Part shown: positions 59,399-64,000 of the stretch, one piece after another
Layout: the number at the start of each line of letters is the position of its first letter
Position numbering within the stretch: position 1 is the stretch's first letter
Origin: Gemmatimonadota bacterium
GTDB taxonomy: Bacteria > Gemmatimonadota > Gemmatimonadetes > Longimicrobiales > Gaopeijiaceae
Length of the DNA stretch: 64,000 nt
NCBI GenBank assembly: GCA_022822325.1
Contig: JAJEBW010000036.1
Span: forward strand, 1 to 64,000
Direction of reading: 5' to 3'
Translations under genes and position numbers: made by a program
The notes under the pieces: model-generated
The model's database searches: none
Seen by the model: the letters and a program-made list of their open reading frames with translations, nothing else
What the model was told of the DNA's origin: nothing

Positions 59399-61471
59399 CT
59401 ACTCCTCTCGTACCCTCTCCCGCGACAGCCGGTTCGACAGGATCGTTTCGGCGGCCAGCAGCAGGAAGGCGGCCGCGAGCAGGTAGCGCCAGAAGGACTG
59501 GGCCCTTTCGAGATCGCCCGCCGCCTGGTCGGTCTCGGCGTTCGCCTCCGTCGGCAGGGTCGGATCCGCTTCCCCCACCGCCCCCCCGACCGCCGCCCGG
59601 AAGGCCTCCACATCCATCCGCGCCAGCTCCGATTCCGTCACATCGACATTGGCCGCGATCGCGAAGGGGTGTTCCTCGCGCAGCCCGGGCGGGCGGATCT
59701 CCCAGATTCCCGCGCGGTCGAGGGTCAGCGCCGCGAGTCCGTCGTTGAGCGGCAGCGATCCTCCGCCCGGCTCCATCGCCACGGCGCCTGCGGGCACCTC
59801 CCACGCCCCCGCCGCCTCCGCCAGCGCGGGGAGGTTGACGGTCGAACCGGCCAGATGCCAGGCGGGAGCCTCGCCGCGACCACCCAGGTAGCGCGCGACG
59901 CGGTGCACGAAGGGCAGATAAACCGGTTGCAGGGGAAGGTTGTTCCAGAAGCGATCCAGTCCGGTGGTCCAGATCAGGATGCGGCCCGCGCCGCGACGAC
60001 CCTCGATCAGCGCGGCGCTGCCGTCGTCGAAGCGGGCGAGGACCTGGCCGTCGGTGGGCGCGACGGTGCGGGTGCGGTAGAAGGAAGCTTGCGAGAAGTC
60101 GCCGGAACGGGGTCCGCGGAAGGCCTCGAAGATGGCGTGATCGTAGTCGACGAAGCCAAGGCGGCGCTCGTCGGCGCTCTCCGCGACCGGGCCGATCGTG
60201 CCCGGCAGGAAGTCGGCGTGGACCGATGCCGCCGTGGAGCGTTCGCCCAGCGCCATCAGGAGCCCGCCTCCCTCCTCCACGAAGGTCCGCAGCCGGTCGC
60301 CCGCGCTGCCGCCGGGAAGGGCGCCGCCATTCAGAATCACGACCGCCGCCGTCTCCAGCGCGGCCGCATCCGGGATCCCCCGCGAGACCGCCGCCGCGAA
60401 TCCGGCCCCTTCCGCAATCCCGAGCGCGCCCCGCAGGTAGAGGTTCGAGTCGCCGGCGCCGAGCGGATCCACAATCGCAACCCCCAGCTCGCCGCCCGGC
60501 GATGCCACGAAGTGCAGCGCATTGTCCTGTTCCAGCTCGTCGGCGGGCGCGTCCAGAAGCCGAATCTCGCCGCGGGTGAAGGGCGCCGTCAGGGTGAAGG
60601 GTTCGAACTCCACCCCTCCCGCCCCGCCGCCCCCCACCGTCGCGGCCACCGTCTCGATCACCGTCTCGTCGATCAGGAGCGCGGCCTCCACCGTCGCGGC
60701 CGCCGTCCCGGTATTGACCAGCCGCGCACGCGCGGTCACCCGTTCGCGTCCCCCCGCCCCTTCGCGCCCCAGCTCCAGCTCGGTCAGCGCAAGATTGGCC
60801 GTCGTCCCGTCGCCGATCACGACGCTTTCGACCACGACCCCCTCGGGCAGCCGCGCATCCGGGTCGGCCTCCCAGCCCGTCCGTTGGAAGTCGCTGATCA
60901 GCACCACCCGCCGGCGGGTCAGATTCGAGGCGGAGAGAGTGGATGCGGCCAGCTTCACCGCCGGAGCGAATCGGGTCGCGAGCGAGCTCGTCGCCAGGGT
61001 GTCGAGGGCGGCCAGGATCCGGGCGCTCTCCGGAATCGAACGGTGCAGGAGCGCGGGCGTCTCGGCGAAGGCGATCAGCGAGACCCGGTCGCGGGGACGA
61101 AGCGCGCCGACCACCTCCCGGGCCCGCGCCAGCGCCTCTTCCCAGTTGTTCCCCATCTCCATCGACCAGGAACGGTCCAGCAGAATCACCACCTCTTCGG
61201 CCGCGGGTTCACCCACCGACGCCAGCCGTCCACCCCGCGCGAAGGGGCGCGCGAAGGCGGCGACGAGGAGCGCCAGAGCGGCCAGGCGCAGGCAGAGAAG
61301 GAGCCAGTGGCGGATGCGGCGGCGCGACGTCTCCTGGAAGCGGATCTTGCGCAGAAACATCAGCGAGGGGAAACGAATGGGGCGGCCGCGCTCCTGGCGG
61401 GTCAGGTGAAGGAGGACCGGCACCGCCAGCCCGGCCAGCGCAACCAGGAAGAGGGGGGTCAGGAATCCCAC
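59399..61471 (-). CDS. BatA-like membrane VWA-domain protein
   Basis: A 690-residue protein. BatA-type N-terminus: GFLTPLFLVALAGLAVPVLL, IRFPSLMFLRKIRF and two membrane helices. The VWA domain begins VILLDRSWSMEMG with MIDAS residues Asp99, Ser101 and Ser103, followed by RVVLISDFQRTGW. The middle holds beta-sandwich folds and a glutamine-amidotransferase-like part (AVVILNGGALPGG, EGGGLLMALG), and a final helix (FWRYLLAAAFLLLAAETIL). Such proteins act with MoxR and DUF58 in envelope or metal-insertion tasks (Bat operon) that are not fully defined. It starts 4 bases after the DUF58 stop. Confidence 0.87.
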   Translation of the reverse strand: MGFLTPLFLVALAGLAVPVLLHLTRQERGRPIRFPSLMFLRKIRFQETSRRRIRHWLLLCLRLAALALLVAAFARPFARGGRLASVGEPAAEEVVILLDRSWSMEMGNNWEEALARAREVVGALRPRDRVSLIAFAETPALLHRSIPESARILAALDTLATSSLATRFAPAVKLAASTLSASNLTRRRVVLISDFQRTGWEADPDARLPEGVVVESVVIGDGTTANLALTELELGREGAGGRERVTARARLVNTGTAAATVEAALLIDETVIETVAATVGGGGAGGVEFEPFTLTAPFTRGEIRLLDAPADELEQDNALHFVASPGGELGVAIVDPLGAGDSNLYLRGALGIAEGAGFAAAVSRGIPDAAALETAAVVILNGGALPGGSAGDRLRTFVEEGGGLLMALGERSTAASVHADFLPGTIGPVAESADERRLGFVDYDHAIFEAFRGPRSGDFSQASFYRTRTVAPTDGQVLARFDDGSAALIEGRRGAGRILIWTTGLDRFWNNLPLQPVYLPFVHRVARYLGGRGEAPAWHLAGSTVNLPALAEAAGAWEVPAGAVAMEPGGGSLPLNDGLAALTLDRAGIWEIRPPGLREEHPFAIAANVDVTESELARMDVEAFRAAVGGAVGEADPTLPTEANAETDQAAGDLERAQSFWRYLLAAAFLLLAAETILSNRLSRERVREE

Positions 61472-61475
61472 GGGG

Positions 61476-62390
61476 CTACCGCGTCCTCGACATCCGCTGG
61501 CGATAGACCAGGTAGGCGTAGAGCGCCTGATCGAGCGGTTCGGCGGTGTTCAGCAGGACGTAGTCGATCCGGTGGCGGCGAAAGGCGCGGCCGAGGGCGT
61601 CGATGTGCGAGCGCATCCGGGCGCGGTAGGCGTCGCCGTATTTTTCCGGCTTGACCGGAAGGAGCGCGCGCGTCTCCAGATCCTGAAAGTTCGCCGCTTG
61701 CGTGAAGGGAAAGTCGATCTCGGCGGGATCCAGCGTCTGAAAGACCACCATGTCGTTCCCTTGCGCGCGGAAGACGCCGAGCGATTCGGCGATCTCGTCG
61801 GGGTCGCTGTAGAGATCCGAGACGACCACCAGAATTCCCCGTCGCCGGAAGGTGTTCGCCACCCGGGCCAGCGGCGTCTCCCAGCTTCCCTCGCGCCGGG
61901 CCTGGACCCGCGCCACCGCATGCAGCACCTTCTCCAGGTGGGCGCCGGAGGGCCGGACATGTTCAACCACATCGTCGTCGAAGGCGTACAGTCCCACACG
62001 GTCCTTCTGCGAGGCCGAAAACCAGGCCAGGCTTGCGACGAGAAAGCGCGCGTAGTCAAGCTTGGTCACCGCTCCCGTTCCGAAGCTCATCGATGCGGAG
62101 GCGTCCAGAAGGAAGGCGACGTCGGCGTTGGTTTCGGCCTCGAACTGCTTGATGTAGAAGCGGTCGGTGCGCGCATAGAGACGCCAGTCGATGCGGCGGA
62201 TGTCGTCGCCCGGGTTGTAGGGACGGTGTTCGGCGAAGTCCATGCTGACGCCCAGATAGGGCGAGCGGTGAATCCCCTGCAGAAAGCCGTCCACCACGGT
62301 GCGCGCCACAAGCTGAAGGTTGTCGATCCGGGCAAGGACGGCCGGGTCGAGGAAGGCGGCGCGCGGCGAGGTCGCGGGAGATCGGGCCAA
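61476..62390 (-). CDS. DUF58-domain protein (VWA-like, MoxR partner)
   Basis: A 304-residue protein. The DUF58 signature is complete: GVSMDFAEHRPYNPGDDIRR, IDWRLYARTDRFYIKQFEAE, LLDASASMSFG (MIDAS-like) and ILVVVSDLYSDPDEI. The family is found beside MoxR ATPases and is thought to scaffold or insert proteins or metals. No signal peptide. It lies 92 bases after moxR and 4 bases before the BatA gene on the same strand. Confidence 0.92.
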   Translation of the reverse strand: MARSPATSPRAAFLDPAVLARIDNLQLVARTVVDGFLQGIHRSPYLGVSMDFAEHRPYNPGDDIRRIDWRLYARTDRFYIKQFEAETNADVAFLLDASASMSFGTGAVTKLDYARFLVASLAWFSASQKDRVGLYAFDDDVVEHVRPSGAHLEKVLHAVARVQARREGSWETPLARVANTFRRRGILVVVSDLYSDPDEIAESLGVFRAQGNDMVVFQTLDPAEIDFPFTQAANFQDLETRALLPVKPEKYGDAYRARMRSHIDALGRAFRRHRIDYVLLNTAEPLDQALYAYLVYRQRMSRTR

Positions 62391-62482
62391 GGGGCGCTAT
62401 CCTTCCGGGGCGAGTCCGGCGCAGGCGTTTTGGGCGACCGGGGACGCGATCGCGGCGGTGGACGGGAGAGCCATGCGGGCGC

Positions 62483-63511
62483 CTACATCCCCGACTTCGG
62501 CAGTGGCACGGCCCCCAGCAGCTTCGTCACGATTTCGTCGGTGGTGCGGCCTTCCGACTCGGCGTGGAAGTTGGCGATGATCCGGTGACGCATGACCGGC
62601 AACGCCAGGGCGCGAATGTCGTCGAAACTCACCGTGAGGCGTCCCTGCGTCAGCGCACGCGCCTTGCCCCCCAGGATCAGGTACTGCGCCGCGCGCACGC
62701 TCGCCCCGTACGACACCCACTTCGTCACGAAGTCCAGCGAATCCTTCCCCTCCGGCCGGCTTGCCCGCACCAGGTTGACCGCATAGCGCAGGACCGGCTC
62801 GGCCACCGGAACCCGCCGCACAAGCTCCTGAAAGGCGATCATGTCGTCGCGCGAAACCACCGGCGACAGCTCCGGCTCGACCTCGTCCGTCGTCTCGCGC
62901 ACCACCTCCATCTCTTCCTCTTCGGCCAGATGCTCCATGCGAATGTGAAACATGAAACGGTCCAACTGCGCCTCGGGCAGAGGATAGGTCCCCTCGAGCT
63001 CGATCGGGTTCTGCGTGGCGAAGACGTAGAAGGGCGGATCCAGCTCGTAGGTGTTGGCCTGCACGGTGACCCGGTGCTCCTGCATGGCTTCGAGGAGCGC
63101 GGCCTGCGTCTTGGGCGGCGTCCGGTTGATCTCGTCGGCGAGCACGACATTGGCGAAGATCGGCCCGGGGGTGAAGACCAGCTCGCGGTTCCCGTCCTTG
63201 CGCTGCTGAATGATGTCGGTCCCGGTGATGTCCGAGGGCATCAGATCCGGCGTGAACTGAATGCGCGAAAAGTTCAGGTCGAGCACGCGCGCGATCGAAT
63301 GAATGAGCAGCGTCTTGGCGAGGCCGGGCACCCCCACCAGAAGGCTGTTGCCGCCAACGAGCAGGGTAAGGAGGACATGCTCGACGGCCTCCTCCTGCCC
63401 GATGATGATCTTGCGGGTTTCGGCGAGGATCTTCTCGCGTCCGTCCTGAATGCGCCGCGCAAGGGCGACGTCGGCGACGGGCTCGGTGCGGGGGGTCGGG
63501 GTCTGGGTCAC
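62483..63511 (-). CDS. moxR: MoxR-family AAA+ ATPase
   Basis: A 342-residue ATPase starting at GTG 63511. Walker A GVPGLAKT, Walker B ANVVLADEINR, sensor 1 YVFATQNPIELEGTYPLPEA and the MoxR C-terminal DFVTKWVSYGASVRAAQY with RALAL...MRHRI. MoxR proteins act as chaperones that help assemble complexes, using partners with VWA domains (BatA, DUF58) encoded downstream. The 110-codon extension upstream is Pro/Arg-rich and not family-like; GTG 63511 fits the family length. It heads a seven-gene minus-strand run. Confidence 0.93.
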   Translation of the reverse strand: MTQTPTPRTEPVADVALARRIQDGREKILAETRKIIIGQEEAVEHVLLTLLVGGNSLLVGVPGLAKTLLIHSIARVLDLNFSRIQFTPDLMPSDITGTDIIQQRKDGNRELVFTPGPIFANVVLADEINRTPPKTQAALLEAMQEHRVTVQANTYELDPPFYVFATQNPIELEGTYPLPEAQLDRFMFHIRMEHLAEEEEMEVVRETTDEVEPELSPVVSRDDMIAFQELVRRVPVAEPVLRYAVNLVRASRPEGKDSLDFVTKWVSYGASVRAAQYLILGGKARALTQGRLTVSFDDIRALALPVMRHRIIANFHAESEGRTTDEIVTKLLGAVPLPKSGM

Positions 63512-63914
63512 GGTCGTTCCGGCGAAGGGGGGGCGAAGCGGGGTGGGCGAAGGGCGAAATGGCGACTGGGTAAGGTAGCGATTGGGGCGGGGAGGCGGGG
63601 GGATGGGTGGGCACCTGAGGCCGGGTTGGCGGGACCAGGGGAAGCGGGGGCGGGAAGCGGGGGGTGGAGGCGGACAGTGTCGGTGCCGGGCGTACATCCA
63701 CGGTGGACGGGAAGTGCGGACGCGTCGGAATCGGAGCACGGATCGAGGTTTGCGCCCGGAGAAGGATGCCGCTACCCTGCAGAACGCTCGAATCACGAGG
63801 TCAATGGCTCCCGTCTGATGGCGGTGGGGATCGCGACGCCACGTCACGACAGCGACGCTGCGCGACAGGGTTCATTCCCCGAACCGCTTTCAGGAAGGGA
63901 GACGCGGACCACGC
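63512..63914 (-). other. divergent intergenic region before moxR
   Basis: 403 bases between the moxR start and the gene at 63915. Frames are open only because of GC content; no family residues, repeat or RNA-like element were seen. It should contain the promoter of the moxR operon and that of the right-edge gene. Confidence 0.5.
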
Positions 63915-64000
63915 ATGGCGAACAACGAGGGGACGGGAGGCCGGCCGGCCAGGGATGGGGTGCCGTTCCAGTGGGACCGGGTGGTGACGGGGTGGATCGG
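63915..64000 (+). CDS. start of an unidentified gene (truncated by right edge)
   Basis: ATG 63915, preceded by GGGAG, opens MANNEGTGGRPARDGVPFQW and continues in frame to the edge with RVVTGWIG. Only 28 codons are visible, too few to name a family. Confidence 0.4.
   Translation, partial: MANNEGTGGRPARDGVPFQWDRVVTGWI

Noticed and set aside
60590-60620. GGTTCGAACTCC-like string resembling a tRNA T-arm
   Set aside because: It lies within the BatA coding region and no cloverleaf with acceptor pairing could be built.

Overview
The window is GC-rich, tightly packed bacterial chromosome. The mix of content fits a marine or sponge-associated Gemmatimonadota-like bacterium: many exported lipoproteins and propeller proteins, two TonB-dependent receptors, Bacteroidota-style GLPGLI/beta-barrel genes, DUF305 and LVIVD-repeat proteins, and a MoxR-DUF58-VWA-DUF4175 operon. 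The taxon is inferred from gene content only; no rRNA or tRNA gene was found. High GC gives long open frames on the strand opposite nearly every real gene, and these were discarded.

Layout. 1-2926 (minus): M24 peptidase (cut by the left edge), a one-cysteine thioredoxin-like protein and TesB. 3128-4813 (plus): a GGQ release-factor-like protein, then a DUF433 antitoxin and PIN-like toxin joined by an apparent one-base insertion. 4854-9361 (plus): secreted amidase and a large zinc metalloprotease. 9393-16600 (minus): TonB receptor, beta-helix lipoprotein, small lipoprotein, PhoB-type response regulator and a membrane-anchored propeller protein. 16757-19433 (minus): two glycosyltransferases and a PAP2 phosphatase. 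19889-25920: small exported protein, cold-shock protein, YigZ, feoAB behind a Fur-like palindrome, and a propeller lipoprotein. 26135-32432: trypsin-like protease with a free-standing copy of its N-terminal domain and an intercistronic hairpin repeat, CoA transferase, membrane metallopeptidase, outer-membrane barrel protein. 32193-35527: L28, L33, L31B, FolE2, MazG-like protein and MoaB. 35605-40720 (minus): two tandem LVIVD lipoproteins and a DUF305 lipoprotein.

40993-45260 holds an MFS exporter, a Tat-exported Gfo/Idh/MocA oxidoreductase, the tail end of an Mrr restriction endonuclease and a truncated VapC-type PIN gene, so it looks like a scar of lost defence or toxin genes. 44427-50118 (plus): GLPGLI protein, its beta-barrel receptor partner and an endonuclease/exonuclease/phosphatase-fold lipoprotein. 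50183-63511 (minus) reads as one long operon in the order MoxR, DUF58, BatA-like VWA, DUF4175, SRPBCC, propeller-amidohydrolase and NamZ-type muramidase, with three 4-bp stop/start overlaps. A further gene begins at the right edge.

Three themes stand out. First, there are decayed or rearranged toxin/defence genes: a frame-fused TA pair, an Mrr remnant and a PIN remnant. Second, short tandem duplications of 19-21 bp span stop codons at three genes. Third, there are candidate regulatory circuits: Fur-feoAB, a possible PhoB-like 11-bp repeat operator, and zinc-independent ribosomal proteins grouped with FolE2.
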